DNA of 64,000 nucleotides from a beta proteobacterium AAP51 (GCA_001295905.1 LJHT01000133.1:1-64000); one strand, 5' to 3'. Numbered from the stretch's first letter, positions 17,814 through 27,044 are shown. Translations and numbers: made by a program. Notes: a model not told the origin generated them from the sequence alone.

Positions 17814-18625
17814 GCGGCGCTCCCGGCAGTCGCGGCGGTGTCGGCGGCGCCTTCGGCACCGAAAGCTGAAGCGGCGCCTTCGGCACCGAAGGCGAGCTTC
17901 ACGAAGGTCTCCTCGAAATCGGTCTGCCCGGCGGCGGCCGAGAGTTCGGCCACGGTGCCCGCGGCCACGGTGCGGCCGTGGGCCACGACGACCACGTGGT
18001 CGCACAGGCGCTCGACCTCTTGCATGATGTGCGTGGAAAAGACGATGCACTTGCCCTCGTCGTCGCGCAGCCGGCGCAGCGCCTCGCGCAGCGCGCGCGT
18101 GGCCAGCACGTCCAGGCCGTTGGTGGGCTCGTCGAGCACGATGTTGGGCGGGTCGTGGATCAGCGCACGGGCCAGCGCGGTCTTCATGCGCTCGCCCTGG
18201 CTGAAGCCTTCGGTGCGGCGGTCGAGCAGCGGTGCCATGTCCAGCGTCCTGGCCAGCACGTCCACACGGGCCGCGGCGGCAGCGGCCGTCATGCCGTGCA
18301 GGCGGCCGTAGTAGACGATGTTCTCGCGCGCCGTCAGGCGCGGGTACAGGCCGCGCGCATCGCTGAGCACGCCCATGCGCGCCAGCGCGGCGCCGGGCTG
18401 CTGCGCCACGTCGATGCCGTCCACGCGCACGGTGCCGCTGTCGGGTTCGATCAGCGCCGCGGCGATGCGCAGCGTGGTCGTCTTGCCCGCGCCGTTGGGG
18501 CCCAGCAGGCCGGTGATGCGGCCGTTGGCGGCGGTGAAGTTCACGCCGTCCACGGCCTGCACGGTGCGCTTCTTGCGGCCGTTGCCCTGGGTGAAGCTCT
18601 TGCGCAGTTGTTCGATCTGGATCAT
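17810..18625 (-). CDS. ABC transporter ATP-binding protein (NatA-like)
   Basis: 271 aa. Walker A GPNGAGKTT, the ABC signature FSQGERMKTALARAL, Walker B NIVLDEPTNGLD and the switch His STHIM are all present. The signature has SQGE where SGGQ is usual, a common variant in this ABC-2 group. The last ~20 residues contain a duplicated peptide (AFGAEGAA twice), which looks like a recent tandem duplication. The start ATG overlaps the hydrolase stop and the stop overlaps the permease start, so hydrolase, ATPase and permease form one tightly coupled operon. Confidence 0.93.
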   Translation of the reverse strand: MIQIEQLRKSFTQGNGRKKRTVQAVDGVNFTAANGRITGLLGPNGAGKTTTLRIAAALIEPDSGTVRVDGIDVAQQPGAALARMGVLSDARGLYPRLTARENIVYYGRLHGMTAAAAAARVDVLARTLDMAPLLDRRTEGFSQGERMKTALARALIHDPPNIVLDEPTNGLDVLATRALREALRRLRDDEGKCIVFSTHIMQEVERLCDHVVVVAHGRTVAAGTVAELSAAAGQTDFEETFVKLAFGAEGAASAFGAEGAADTAATAGSAA

Positions 18626-20124
18626 TTCGCGGCCTCCGCCAGCGGCGGCAGGTGAACGGGCGGGCGGGGGATGTTCTCGGCGCAGCGGGCGTCGACCTTC
18701 AGCGCCTCGGCATCGGTCTCGGCGTTGACGAAGCGGAAGAGCACGTCGCGCTTGCAGCCCAGGCCCATGACGCCGTGGCCGGCCTCTTTCACCACCACGT
18801 GGCGGGCCTGCGCACCGAGCAGCTTCGTCACGCGCTCGCCATGGCGCGGCGGCGTCACGGGGTCGGCACCGCCCGAGAGCACCAGCGTGGCGGCCTGCGC
18901 CGGCGGCACGGTGTAGAAGGCCGCCGGCACCTCGCCGCGCGGCCAGCCGGCGCAGACGCGCTGGTACTGCTGCGCGAAGCTGTCGCCGAAATCGGCGCCC
19001 AGCTGGTCGGTGCTCTGGGCCAGGCGCGGCAGGTCTTCGGCACAGATCACCGAAAAGTGCATGCCTTCGGCCATGCGCATGGCCTGGCCGCCGCCACCCA
19101 GGAAGGCGGTGGCCAGGCCGGCCAGCGCATCGAAACGGCCGGCCGCGGCTTCGCCGATGGCCATGGGCAAGGCCGAGGTGAGCACCGGCGAATACAGCGG
19201 CAGCCGCACCAGGCTGAGCAGCCCGTCGCGCGTGAGCGTGCCCTTCTCGGCGCGGCCGGTGAAGGGGTTGTTCAGCGACAGCTCGCGCGGCATGGCGGCC
19301 AGCACCGTCTGCCAGTCGTCGCGCAGCCGGGGATAGCGTGCGCGGCAGGCGGCGTCGGCCTCGCAGGTCTGGAACACCTGGGCCAGCGCGGCCTGGTTGT
19401 CGGTGCTGAAGGCCAGCGGCAGCACCATGTCGGGCGGGGCCACGCCGTCGATGACGGCGCGCCGCACGGTTTTCGGAAACTGGCGCATGTACTCCAGCAC
19501 CGCGCGCGTGCCGTAGGAGCCGCCCATCAGGTTGACCTGCGCAGCGCCCAGCGCCTGGCGCACGGCGTCCACGTCCTGCATGGCCAGCGTGGTGGTGTAG
19601 TGCCGCAGGTCGCCGTGCGGCAGCTGCTGCAGCTGCGCGCGGCAGGCCTGCAGGCGCGCGGCCTGGCGCTGGTTGTCCAGCCCCTCGGCCACGGGCGCGA
19701 AGGGCGAGCCCATGTCGCAGTACAGCGGCGCGGTCTTGCCGGTGCCGCGCTGGTCGATCAGCACCACATCGCGCCGGTTGCCCAGGCGCGCCAGCAGGCG
19801 GCTGATATGCCCGCCCAGCGACTGCGCGCTCTGCCCGGGGCCGCCGGCAAAGAAGAACACGGGGTCGGGCAGCGGGTTGCGCGCCAGTGCCGGCAGCACC
19901 GCGTAGTGCACGTCGATCTGCGTGCCCTGGGGCTGGGCCGGGTCCAGCGGGCGGCGCAGCACGCCGCACAGGGCGTCGTGGGTCACGCCCTGCACGCGGC
20001 AGGGCTTCAGGCCGGCGCGGGCCTCGGCCGCCTGCACGGGCGGCGCTGCCACGCTGCTGAACAAGGCCGCGGCCAGCGCCGGCACGGCCCAGGCCAGGGT
20101 GTGAGAGGTCGGGGGCGTCTTCAT
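18622..20124 (-). CDS. secreted alpha/beta hydrolase, peptidase S33-like (tripeptidyl aminopeptidase type)
   Basis: 500 aa. A signal peptide (WAVPALAAALFSSVAAPPVQA) predicts export to the periplasm or beyond. The catalytic Ser lies in GGSYGTR, Asp in LSGGADPVTPP and His in EAGHGVMG. FFFAGGPGQSA corresponds to the oxyanion strand of proline-iminopeptidase-like enzymes, and DQRGTGKT is typical of S33. Several Cys pairs suggest disulfides. ATG 20124 is chosen; ATG 20133 in frame is an alternative, and neither has a strong ribosome binding site. Its stop overlaps the ATPase start, so an exported hydrolase is co-expressed with an ABC exporter, possibly for processing or detoxifying peptides or lipids. 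Confidence 0.88.
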   Translation of the reverse strand: MKTPPTSHTLAWAVPALAAALFSSVAAPPVQAAEARAGLKPCRVQGVTHDALCGVLRRPLDPAQPQGTQIDVHYAVLPALARNPLPDPVFFFAGGPGQSAQSLGGHISRLLARLGNRRDVVLIDQRGTGKTAPLYCDMGSPFAPVAEGLDNQRQAARLQACRAQLQQLPHGDLRHYTTTLAMQDVDAVRQALGAAQVNLMGGSYGTRAVLEYMRQFPKTVRRAVIDGVAPPDMVLPLAFSTDNQAALAQVFQTCEADAACRARYPRLRDDWQTVLAAMPRELSLNNPFTGRAEKGTLTRDGLLSLVRLPLYSPVLTSALPMAIGEAAAGRFDALAGLATAFLGGGGQAMRMAEGMHFSVICAEDLPRLAQSTDQLGADFGDSFAQQYQRVCAGWPRGEVPAAFYTVPPAQAATLVLSGGADPVTPPRHGERVTKLLGAQARHVVVKEAGHGVMGLGCKRDVLFRFVNAETDAEALKVDARCAENIPRPPVHLPPLAEAAK

Positions 20125-20253
20125 GGCGGCCATTCTGGCCCGCACCCCGGGCCGGCCCGAGGCACTGCCGGGCGAATGGCGGATGGGGGCGATGAAGGGC
20201 GGGTAGAAGCGGCCGAAAGTGGACGAAAGCGGCCCGCAGCCCCGGCCGCAGAC

Positions 20254-20619
20254 TTACGCGAGCAGCTGCCGCAGTTCGCCGCTGGCGATCAGCTTGTCGA
20301 GGTCTTGCGCGCCGCCCACCAGCTGGCCCTTCACGAAGACGATGGGGAAGGTGGGCCAGCCGCACCACATCTTCACCGCGTTGCGCCGCCGCCATTCGCT
20401 GAAGTAGCTGCCGAAGTCGAGGTCGTGGTGGCCCACGCCGGCGGCGTCCAGCGCCTTGCGCGCCTTCTTCACGAAGGGGTTCTGCGCCATGCCCACCACC
20501 ACCACCGGGTGGCGCGCCACCGCAGCCTGCACCTGCTGCACCGTCTCGGCATGGTGGCCGGCCACAAAGGCGCGCACGGCGGGGTGGATCTGGGCTTCTT
20601 CGAGGATGGCGCGGGGCAT
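20254..20619 (-). CDS. glutaredoxin-fold protein lacking the active-site cysteine
   Basis: 121 aa from ATG 20619, with GGAGA upstream. The overall pattern is that of Grx4-type monothiol glutaredoxins: VVVVGMAQNPFVKKARKALDAAG, then WPTFPIVFVKGQLVGGAQDLDKL. However, the CGFS/CPYC motif is replaced by NPFV, so neither redox Cys is present; the only Cys is in KMWCGWPTFP. The substrate-binding part (WPTFP, GG) is retained. It is therefore a probable non-catalytic member, perhaps a scaffold or regulator. It is transcribed divergently from gstA. Confidence 0.82.
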   Translation of the reverse strand: MPRAILEEAQIHPAVRAFVAGHHAETVQQVQAAVARHPVVVVGMAQNPFVKKARKALDAAGVGHHDLDFGSYFSEWRRRNAVKMWCGWPTFPIVFVKGQLVGGAQDLDKLIASGELRQLLA

Positions 20620-20705
20620 GGCGGGTCTCCGGTAAACCGGGAAGTATGGGCGGTGTGCCGGCATCGCTATGCTCGGCGACCCCTGCAACCCTTCGCGGAG
20701 ATTCC

Positions 20706-21317
20706 ATGACCAAGCTGTACTACAGCCCCGGCGCCTGCTCGCTCAGCCCGCACATCGTGCTGCGCGAAGCCGGCCTGCCCTTCCAGCTGGTGATGGCCAG
20801 CACCAAGACCAAGAAGCTGGCCGACGGCACGGATTTCTACACCATCAACCCCAAGGGCCAGGTGCCGCTGCTGGAGCTGGACGACGGCCAGCGCCTGAGC
20901 GAAGGCCCGGTCATCGTGCAGTACATCGCCGACCAAGCCCCCGCCAGCGGCCTGGTACCGCCGGCCGGCACCATGGCGCGCTACCGCGTGCTGGAGTGGC
21001 TGAACTACATCAGCACCGAACTGCACAAGAGCTTCACGCCGCTGTTCACGCCAGGCACGCACGAAGAGACCAAGGCCACGGCGCGCGCCAAGCTGGGCGA
21101 AAAGCTGGCCTGGGTGGACAGCCAGCTGGCCGGCAGGCAATTCCTCACTGGCGACGGCTTCACAGCCGCCGACGCCTACCTCTTCACCGTGGCCGGCTGG
21201 GGCAAGTACGTGGGCGTGGACATCGCCCCGCTGGCCCACCTGGGCGCCTTCATGGGCCGTGTGGCGGCCCGCCCGGCGGTGCAAGAGGCGCTGAAGGCCG
21301 AAGGCCTGCTCAAGTAA
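20706..21317 (+). CDS. gstA: glutathione S-transferase (beta class)
   Basis: 203 aa, the standard length of bacterial beta-class GSTs. The N-terminal MTKLYYSPGACSLSPHIVLREAG carries the class-specific Cys10, which forms a mixed disulfide with glutathione. INPKGQVPLLELDDG (with cis-Pro) and the C-terminal FLTGDGFTAADAYLF complete the fold. It conjugates or reduces electrophiles in the cytoplasm. ATG 20706 is preferred because a GGAG site precedes it and the conserved protein begins there. A bidirectional terminator hairpin follows. Confidence 0.95.
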   Translation: MTKLYYSPGACSLSPHIVLREAGLPFQLVMASTKTKKLADGTDFYTINPKGQVPLLELDDGQRLSEGPVIVQYIADQAPASGLVPPAGTMARYRVLEWLNYISTELHKSFTPLFTPGTHEETKATARAKLGEKLAWVDSQLAGRQFLTGDGFTAADAYLFTVAGWGKYVGVDIAPLAHLGAFMGRVAARPAVQEALKAEGLLK

Positions 21318-21344
21318 GGCCGCCCGGGCACTGCACCCGAGCCA

Positions 21345-21372
21345 GCCCCGCTTGCGCGGGGCCGCTTCTTTC
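21345..21372. terminator. bidirectional terminator between gstA and a PEP-CTERM gene
   Basis: GCCCCGC (21345-21351), loop TTGC, GCGGGGC (21356-21362), followed on the plus strand by CGCTTCTTTC. It sits between the convergent gstA and PEP-CTERM genes. Confidence 0.7.
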
Positions 21373-22206
21373 TCAGGCCTGGGCTGCGGCCTTGCGGCGC
21401 GACACCACCAGCGCCGCGCCGGCAATGGCCAGCAGCAGCACCGTGGAGGGCTCGGGGATGCCGGTGCGGTTCTCCGGCGCCTGGCGCACCACCAGGAAGG
21501 ACTGCGAGCTGGTGATGGGGTTGGCCTGGAACACCGCGAACTCGTAGGCCTGGTAGGCCCAGCCCGTCCAGTTGCCAGTGTTCAGGTTGTTCAGCAGCGT
21601 GGCGGCGTAGGCCATCACGTCGCTGTTCACGCCCGACAGGCGCAGGCCGCCCGTCAGGGTGCTGTACAGGCCGCCTTCGCCTTCCACTTCCCACAGGGCG
21701 TAAGAGAAGGCCGCCGACTTCTCGGCCACGCTGAGGTTGCCGCTGGCCACCAGGGTGTCGGCGAACGCGTGGTTGTAGAGCGAGACGATCTTGTTCATGA
21801 CGGTCATGCCGTCGCGGTTGTCGTAGCCCGGCGCCAGGCCCAGGTAGTTCGGGTTGTTCAGCGCAAACTGCTGCTCGTAGCCGCCGCCGATGCCGAAGAA
21901 GCTGGCCAGCGTGACCGGCGTGTAGCTGGAAGCCGAGCTTTGCGCGTTGGTGAAGGGCGACAGGCAGTAGGCCCATTCGCCATTGCTCAGCCGGTAGCTG
22001 CCGATGGCGATGTTGGTCTTGGTGGCGGTGGGCCTGACGACCGCTGGGGTGTTGGCGTCGCTGTAGAAGGCCAACGTGCCCGCCTGGATGCGCGAGCCGG
22101 TGTCGGTCAAGGACAGGGTGACGTTGGCGGCCAGGGCCGGGGTGCTGGTCAGCGCGCCGGCCAGCAGCAGGGCCGAACCGATGAAACTAGGGATTGAAAT
22201 CTTCAT
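21373..22206 (-). CDS. PEP-CTERM sorting domain protein
   Basis: 277 aa. A signal peptide (SFIGSALLLAGALTSTPALA) precedes the mature domain. The C-terminus is a clear PEP-CTERM signal (IPEPSTVLLLAIAGAALVV, then SRRKA). The mature domain contains EWAYCLSPF and a later SYALWEVEGE. This resembles the Cys...Trp layout of the PEP-CTERM protein at 54849, but without its Gln. The substrate should be cut and re-anchored by an exosortase encoded outside this window. ATG 22206 starts the signal peptide. A perfect 13-bp palindrome lies 23 bp upstream. Confidence 0.85.
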   Translation of the reverse strand: MKISIPSFIGSALLLAGALTSTPALAANVTLSLTDTGSRIQAGTLAFYSDANTPAVVRPTATKTNIAIGSYRLSNGEWAYCLSPFTNAQSSASSYTPVTLASFFGIGGGYEQQFALNNPNYLGLAPGYDNRDGMTVMNKIVSLYNHAFADTLVASGNLSVAEKSAAFSYALWEVEGEGGLYSTLTGGLRLSGVNSDVMAYAATLLNNLNTGNWTGWAYQAYEFAVFQANPITSSQSFLVVRQAPENRTGIPEPSTVLLLAIAGAALVVSRRKAAAQA

Positions 22207-22228
22207 GATCTTGGGTTCCGAAATCCGA

Positions 22229-22241
22229 TAACAGACTGTTA
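22229..22241. promoter_or_regulatory. 13-bp perfect palindrome upstream of a PEP-CTERM gene
   Basis: TAACAG-A-CTGTTA lies between 23 and 35 bases upstream of the PEP-CTERM start at 22206, in an AT-richer patch. Its position suits an operator or a promoter element. No factor can be named. Confidence 0.35.
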
Positions 22242-22320
22242 CCGGCCGGCCACCCCGCCACAACCCCGTGCCCCAGGGGCCGAGGGCCCTGCAAACGCAT
22301 CTGGCGTGAGTTAATGGACA

Positions 22321-22355
22321 AAGCCCCCGCCGCCCGGCCGGGCGTGCGGGGGCTT
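22321..22355 (-). terminator. terminator hairpin of the thioredoxin-fold gene
   Basis: AAGCCCCCGC (22321-22330) pairs perfectly with GCGGGGGCTT (22346-22355), and the loop itself contains the palindrome CGCCCGGCCGGGCG. On the minus strand the stem ends in CTTTGTCCATT. It lies downstream of the gene ending at 22399. Confidence 0.65.
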
Positions 22356-22398
22356 CAGGGCCGCACGCGTCCGCGTGCAGCCCAGCCGGCGCCGAAGC

Positions 22399-23997
22399 TC
22401 AGGCGGCCTTCTGCGGCGCCGGCTTCAACAGGGCCTGGCAAGCAGCACGCTGGCCTTCGGCGGCGTCCACCTTGCGGCACACGCCGTCCAGCTGCGCCTG
22501 CAGGCGCTTGAGCGTGGCGGCCTGCTTGCCGTCGGCGTTCCAGGCCTCCAGCTTGGTGCTGATGCGCTGCAGCGAACGCGCGCTGCGGCCCTCGAAAGCG
22601 CCGCTGTCCTTGGCGGCTTCACTGATCAGCTGCGCCGTCGTCTTCTCGATGCGGCGGGCGTCCTGCGGGGCCAGGTCCACCAGCGCCATCAGGTAGCTGG
22701 CGCCCCACTGCAGCCGCGTGGCCGGCCCTTCGCTCTTCTGGAAGGCCTGGCCGTACCAGTTCAGCGCTTCTTCCTTCTTGCCCAGCTTGCGCGCATTGCT
22801 GCCCAGCTGGCTCATCAGGTAGTAGGGCGAATGGCTCCTGGCCAGGTTGGACTTCAAGAGCGCTTCGCTCTCGGCCCACAGGCCGGCCAGCCCCAGCGCG
22901 CTGCCGGCGTAGGTGATGACGGCCTGGCGTTCGTAGCCGTCGGTGATCTCGCGGTCGGCCCGGGCCACGAATTCGCGCACGTCCTTCAGCAGCGGTGCGG
23001 GCAGGTTCACCTGCACGGTGTCCTTGGGCAGATCGATGCGCGCGAGCTGGATGCGCGCGTACAGCGCGTCCATGCGGTTGCCGCGCGACAGCGTGGCGTC
23101 GTTCTGCAGGCGCAGCAGCGCCGCGTCATAGGCGGCCAGCAGGGGCGCGCGCGCCGGGCTGCCCTCGGCTTCCAGCGTGCGCACGATGTCGGCGGCACCG
23201 CCAGCAATGGCGTCGATGTGCTCGCGCGCCAGCGCGGGCTCGGCCAGCACGCGGTTCACCAGGCTGCGCAGCGCGACATCGGGCTTCACGCCCTGGCCGT
23301 CGTCGCTGGCTGCCAGGGCCTTGAGCCACAGGCGCGTGGTGATGTCGTTGCTGGGCGAAGGCGTGCCGGCGTGGGCCGCCGCCAGACGCGCCAGCAGGGC
23401 CGGCAGCTCGGCCTTGGGCACCACCTGGGCTTCGTCGGTTTCCCACGAGTAGTAGGCCAGCAGCTTCCAGTCGCCCGCCGCCAGCGGCTTGGCCGCCAGC
23501 GCATCGGCCAGCACGGTCTTCACCGGCCGGCCGCCGTTGAGGCCCAGCTGCAGCACCTGCAGCATCTGCGCAGCGTCGACCTCGCCCGGCAGGCGCGTGA
23601 TCTCCTGGCCCTCGGGCGTGAACAGCACCGTGGTGGGGTAGCCGGTCACCTTGAAGCGGCGGCTGAGCTTCTGCGCGCCAGGGCGGTCGCCGTCCACGTG
23701 CACGGCGATGAAGTTCTTCGACAAGGCCGCGAACTCGGCGCGGTTGAACAGCGTGGCCTTCAGCTGGTTGCACGGCGGGCACCAGGTGGCGCCCCAGTAC
23801 AGCAGCACGGGCTTCTTCTCGGCGCGGGCGCGGGCGAAGGCGCGGTCGACGTCGGCGTCGGCAGCGGCGGCCTGCCAGGCCACGTTGGTGCTGGGCAGGC
23901 TGGGGGCGGCGTGGGCGGGGGCCGAGGCCAGCGGCAGGGTCAGTGCCAGTGCAGCCAGTGCAACGGCCAGGATCGTGAATGTTTGGCGGGTGGACAT
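22399..23997 (-). CDS. secreted thioredoxin-fold protein with long helical C-terminal domain
   Basis: 532 aa. A signal peptide (ILAVALAALALTLPLASAPAHA) leads into a thioredoxin domain with active site ATWCPPCNQLKATLF, cis-Pro segment GYPTTVLF and DGDRPGAQKLSRRF. The remaining ~370 residues are helical and TPR-like (GLWAESEALLKSNLARS, KEEALNWYGQAFQKSEG). This architecture predicts a periplasmic disulfide oxidoreductase or reductase with a protein-binding tail. It is divergent from prsT, so it may support folding of exported or PEP-CTERM proteins; that link is inference from position only. ATG 23997 is chosen at the signal peptide. Confidence 0.85.
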   Translation of the reverse strand: MSTRQTFTILAVALAALALTLPLASAPAHAAPSLPSTNVAWQAAAADADVDRAFARARAEKKPVLLYWGATWCPPCNQLKATLFNRAEFAALSKNFIAVHVDGDRPGAQKLSRRFKVTGYPTTVLFTPEGQEITRLPGEVDAAQMLQVLQLGLNGGRPVKTVLADALAAKPLAAGDWKLLAYYSWETDEAQVVPKAELPALLARLAAAHAGTPSPSNDITTRLWLKALAASDDGQGVKPDVALRSLVNRVLAEPALAREHIDAIAGGAADIVRTLEAEGSPARAPLLAAYDAALLRLQNDATLSRGNRMDALYARIQLARIDLPKDTVQVNLPAPLLKDVREFVARADREITDGYERQAVITYAGSALGLAGLWAESEALLKSNLARSHSPYYLMSQLGSNARKLGKKEEALNWYGQAFQKSEGPATRLQWGASYLMALVDLAPQDARRIEKTTAQLISEAAKDSGAFEGRSARSLQRISTKLEAWNADGKQAATLKRLQAQLDGVCRKVDAAEGQRAACQALLKPAPQKAA

Positions 23998-24123
23998 GGC
24001 GGCGGCTCCGGAAGGTTCAGAAGTCTCGGATTGTCCAACGGCTGCGAGATGGCGTTCATCTAGCATTCCGGGATGACCCACTTGCCCGCCCCCGCCGAGC
24101 GTTCGCCCGCCCGCCGCCGCTGC

Positions 24124-26940
24124 ATGAACCCGTGGCGCCGCCTGCCGCCCATGGCCGCTTTGGCGCTGGCGGTGGCCCTGAGCTTTTCAGCCCCTCTGGC
24201 GCAAGCCCAGAGCGCCGAAGCCCGCGCCTCCCAGTTCTACGAAGACGCCCTGCAGCGCTTCGAGCGCAAGGATTACGCCGGCGCCGTTCTGCAGCTGAAG
24301 AACGTGCTGAAGATCGACGGGCGCAACCTGTCCGCACAGGTGTTGCTGGGCCGCGCGCTGGTGGAAGACGGCGACCTGAACGCCGCCGAGGTGGCGCTGA
24401 ACGAGGCGCTGCGCCTGGGCGTGAGCCGGGCCGAAGTGGCCGTGCCGCTGGCGCAGACGATGCAGCGCCAGGGCAAGCCGGAGGTCGTGCTGAACGATCC
24501 GCGTTTTGCGATCGAAGGCCTGCCGCGCGATGTGCAGTTCGAGCTGCTGCAGTGGCACGCAGCCGCCGCCACCGACCTGGCTGATTTCAAGCGCGCTCTC
24601 AAGGCACTGGAAGACGCCCGCCAGATCCGCCCCACCGACGCCGCCAGCTTCCGCGCCGAAGTGCCGCCCCGCATCCGCGCGCGGCAGTTCAAGGAAGCGC
24701 TGGCCGCCGGCGAACGCGCGGTGGCGCTGGCGCCGGACGCCGCCGACTCGCACTTCGTCCTGGGCGAAGCCCACCATGTCGTGCCCGATCTGGGCAAGGC
24801 CATCGCCGCCTACGACCGCGCACTGGCGCTCGACCCCACGCACGTCGGCGCCCTGGTGGCGCGCGCCGGCATCCACATGGACCTGCGCCGCTTCGACGCT
24901 GCCGCGCGCGACGTGACCGAGGCGCTGAAGAAGGCGCCGCGCGAGACCCGCGCCCTGTACCTGAAGGCCGTGATCGCGCAGGCCCAGGGCCGCACAGCCG
25001 ACGCGCGCAACGCCTTCAACGAAGTGACGGCGCAGGTCGACCCCATCCCGGCGCAGTTCCTGCGCTACCGGCCCCAGACGCAGATGCTCGGCGGCATGGC
25101 CCACCACGCCCTGGGCCAGCGCGAAAAGGCCAAGCCCTACCTCGAGGGCGTGCTTCGCAGCCAGCCCGGCAACCCCGTGGCCAAGGTGCTGGCCGATCTG
25201 TACCTGGCCGACCGCAACACCGACGCCGCCATCGGCGCGCTCGACAACTACCTGCGCGCCAGCCCGGGCGACGACCAAGCCATGCTGCTGCTGGCCAACG
25301 CCCACCTCAACGCCGGCCGGGCCGGGCGGGCGGTGCAAATATTGCAAGACGCCCTGAAGCAGCAAGACCGCCCGGCGCTGCGGGCCACGCTGGGCCTGGC
25401 GCTCGTGGGCGCCGGCCGCTACACCGAAGCCATCCGCGAACTGGAAGCGGCCTATGCCAAGCAGCCCGAGGCCCGGGCCGTCGGCTTCACGCTGGCATCG
25501 CTGTACGTGCAAAGCAGCCAGGCCGACAACGCCTTGCGCATCGCCCAGAAACTGGAGGCTGCCAGCCCCAAGGACGCCCAGGTGCTCAACCTGCTGGGCC
25601 AGGCGCGGCGCCTGAAGGGCGACCTGCCTGGCGCGCGCACCGCGTTCACGGCCGCGCTGCAGGCCGACCCCAACCTGCACACCGCCAGGCTGCAAGTCGC
25701 CCGGCTCGACATGAATGCGGGCGACTTCGCCGCGGCCGTGCAGGGCCTGAACACAGTGCTGGCACGCGACGACAAGCAGCCGGAAGCCGTGGCGCTGATC
25801 GCGGAACTCTCCGAACGCCGGGGCCAGCTCGACCAGGCCGAACGCTGGTACGCGCGCGGCGACGAACTGGCCGGCCCCAACAACGCCGGCCCGGCGCTGG
25901 CGATGGTGAACTTCCACCTTCGTCACGGCCAGGTGCCGAAGGCCCAGGAAGCCCTGCGGCGGGCGCAGGCCAAGGCGCCCGACACCGCCCTCACCCTGGC
26001 CACCGCCGGCCGCGTGGCCCTGGCCGCCGGCGACAACAACGCCGCCCGCACGGCCCTGGGCCGGGCTGCCACGGCGGCGGGCTTCAACGTGCCGCAGCTC
26101 ACCGAAATCGCCGCCCTGCAACTGCAGGCCGGCCTGCCCCAGGCCGCCGCGCACAGCCTGGACAAGGCCCTGGGCGAGCGCCCCGACCACGTGCCTGCCC
26201 TGGCGCTGCGCGCCCAGGCCCACATGCTGGCGAACGAGTTCGCCCCCGCCGAGCAGCGCATCAAGCGCGTCCAGAGCCTGCAGCCCCGGGCCGGCCTGGG
26301 CTGGACGCTGGCCGGCGAACTGGCCACAGCCCGCCGCCAGCCCGACGCCGCCCTGGCCGCCTACCGCCGCGCCCATGAGCTCGACCGCTCCACCGCCAGC
26401 TTCATGCGCGTGTTCGGCACCCTGGCTGCGCGCGACAGTGCCGGCGCCATGCGCCTGGCCGAGCAGTGGGTGAAGAGCCAGCCGCGCGACGCCATGGTGT
26501 GGCGCGCCCTGGCCGACACGCAGTTCAACGCCGGCCAGTTGCCGGCCGCGCGGCGCAGCTACGAAAGCCTGCTGAAGCTGGAAGTTCGGGATGCCGACGC
26601 GATGAACAACCTCGCGCACGTGCTGCTGCGGCAGAAGGACCCGGGGGCGCTGAAGATGGCCGAACAGGCCCTGGCTGCGGCGCCGGGCACGCCGCACATC
26701 CTGGGAACCGCAGGCTGGGCCGCGTTCCATGCCGGCCAGAACGACCGCGCCATCCAGTTGCTGCGCGAATCGCGCCTGCGCGACCCGGCCAATGCCGACA
26801 CCCGCTATTTCCTGGCCAGCGTGCTCTCGGCCCTGGGCCGCAAGGGCGAGGCGCGCCAGGAGCTGGACGCCGCGCTGGCCGAGGGCCAGCCACTCAGTTT
26901 CCGCGCTGAAGCCCAGCAGCTGCTGGCCACCCTGCGCTGA
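24124..26940 (+). CDS. prsT: PrsT-like TPR-repeat protein of the XrtA/PEP-CTERM system
   Basis: 938 aa from ATG 24124; an in-frame ATG at 24073 would add 17 residues before the signal peptide. The mature protein is an almost continuous array of tetratricopeptide repeats (about 25), starting at ASQFYEDALQRFERKDYAGAVLQLKNVLKIDGRNLSAQVLLGR. Length and organisation match PrsT, which accompanies XrtA exosortase loci. PrsT is usually described as a lipoprotein, but this signal peptide ends in FSAPLAQAQS with no lipobox Cys, so signal peptidase I cleavage is predicted. It lies 175 bp upstream of an XDP1-type exosortase substrate. Confidence 0.82.
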   Translation: MNPWRRLPPMAALALAVALSFSAPLAQAQSAEARASQFYEDALQRFERKDYAGAVLQLKNVLKIDGRNLSAQVLLGRALVEDGDLNAAEVALNEALRLGVSRAEVAVPLAQTMQRQGKPEVVLNDPRFAIEGLPRDVQFELLQWHAAAATDLADFKRALKALEDARQIRPTDAASFRAEVPPRIRARQFKEALAAGERAVALAPDAADSHFVLGEAHHVVPDLGKAIAAYDRALALDPTHVGALVARAGIHMDLRRFDAAARDVTEALKKAPRETRALYLKAVIAQAQGRTADARNAFNEVTAQVDPIPAQFLRYRPQTQMLGGMAHHALGQREKAKPYLEGVLRSQPGNPVAKVLADLYLADRNTDAAIGALDNYLRASPGDDQAMLLLANAHLNAGRAGRAVQILQDALKQQDRPALRATLGLALVGAGRYTEAIRELEAAYAKQPEARAVGFTLASLYVQSSQADNALRIAQKLEAASPKDAQVLNLLGQARRLKGDLPGARTAFTAALQADPNLHTARLQVARLDMNAGDFAAAVQGLNTVLARDDKQPEAVALIAELSERRGQLDQAERWYARGDELAGPNNAGPALAMVNFHLRHGQVPKAQEALRRAQAKAPDTALTLATAGRVALAAGDNNAARTALGRAATAAGFNVPQLTEIAALQLQAGLPQAAAHSLDKALGERPDHVPALALRAQAHMLANEFAPAEQRIKRVQSLQPRAGLGWTLAGELATARRQPDAALAAYRRAHELDRSTASFMRVFGTLAARDSAGAMRLAEQWVKSQPRDAMVWRALADTQFNAGQLPAARRSYESLLKLEVRDADAMNNLAHVLLRQKDPGALKMAEQALAAAPGTPHILGTAGWAAFHAGQNDRAIQLLRESRLRDPANADTRYFLASVLSALGRKGEARQELDAALAEGQPLSFRAEAQQLLATLR

Positions 26941-27044
26941 AGCGCCGGCAGCCCCGTGCCGAGCTGTCAGGAATACTTACAGTTGCTGGAGGGCCGGCTT
27001 GCGTTCTTCTGCTAAGTCCTTGTCAAACAATGTTTTCATCCGGC

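Noticed and set aside
18652..20709. 685-codon open frame on the plus strand
   Set aside because: Antisense to the S33 hydrolase and glutaredoxin-like genes; shadow composition, no motifs.
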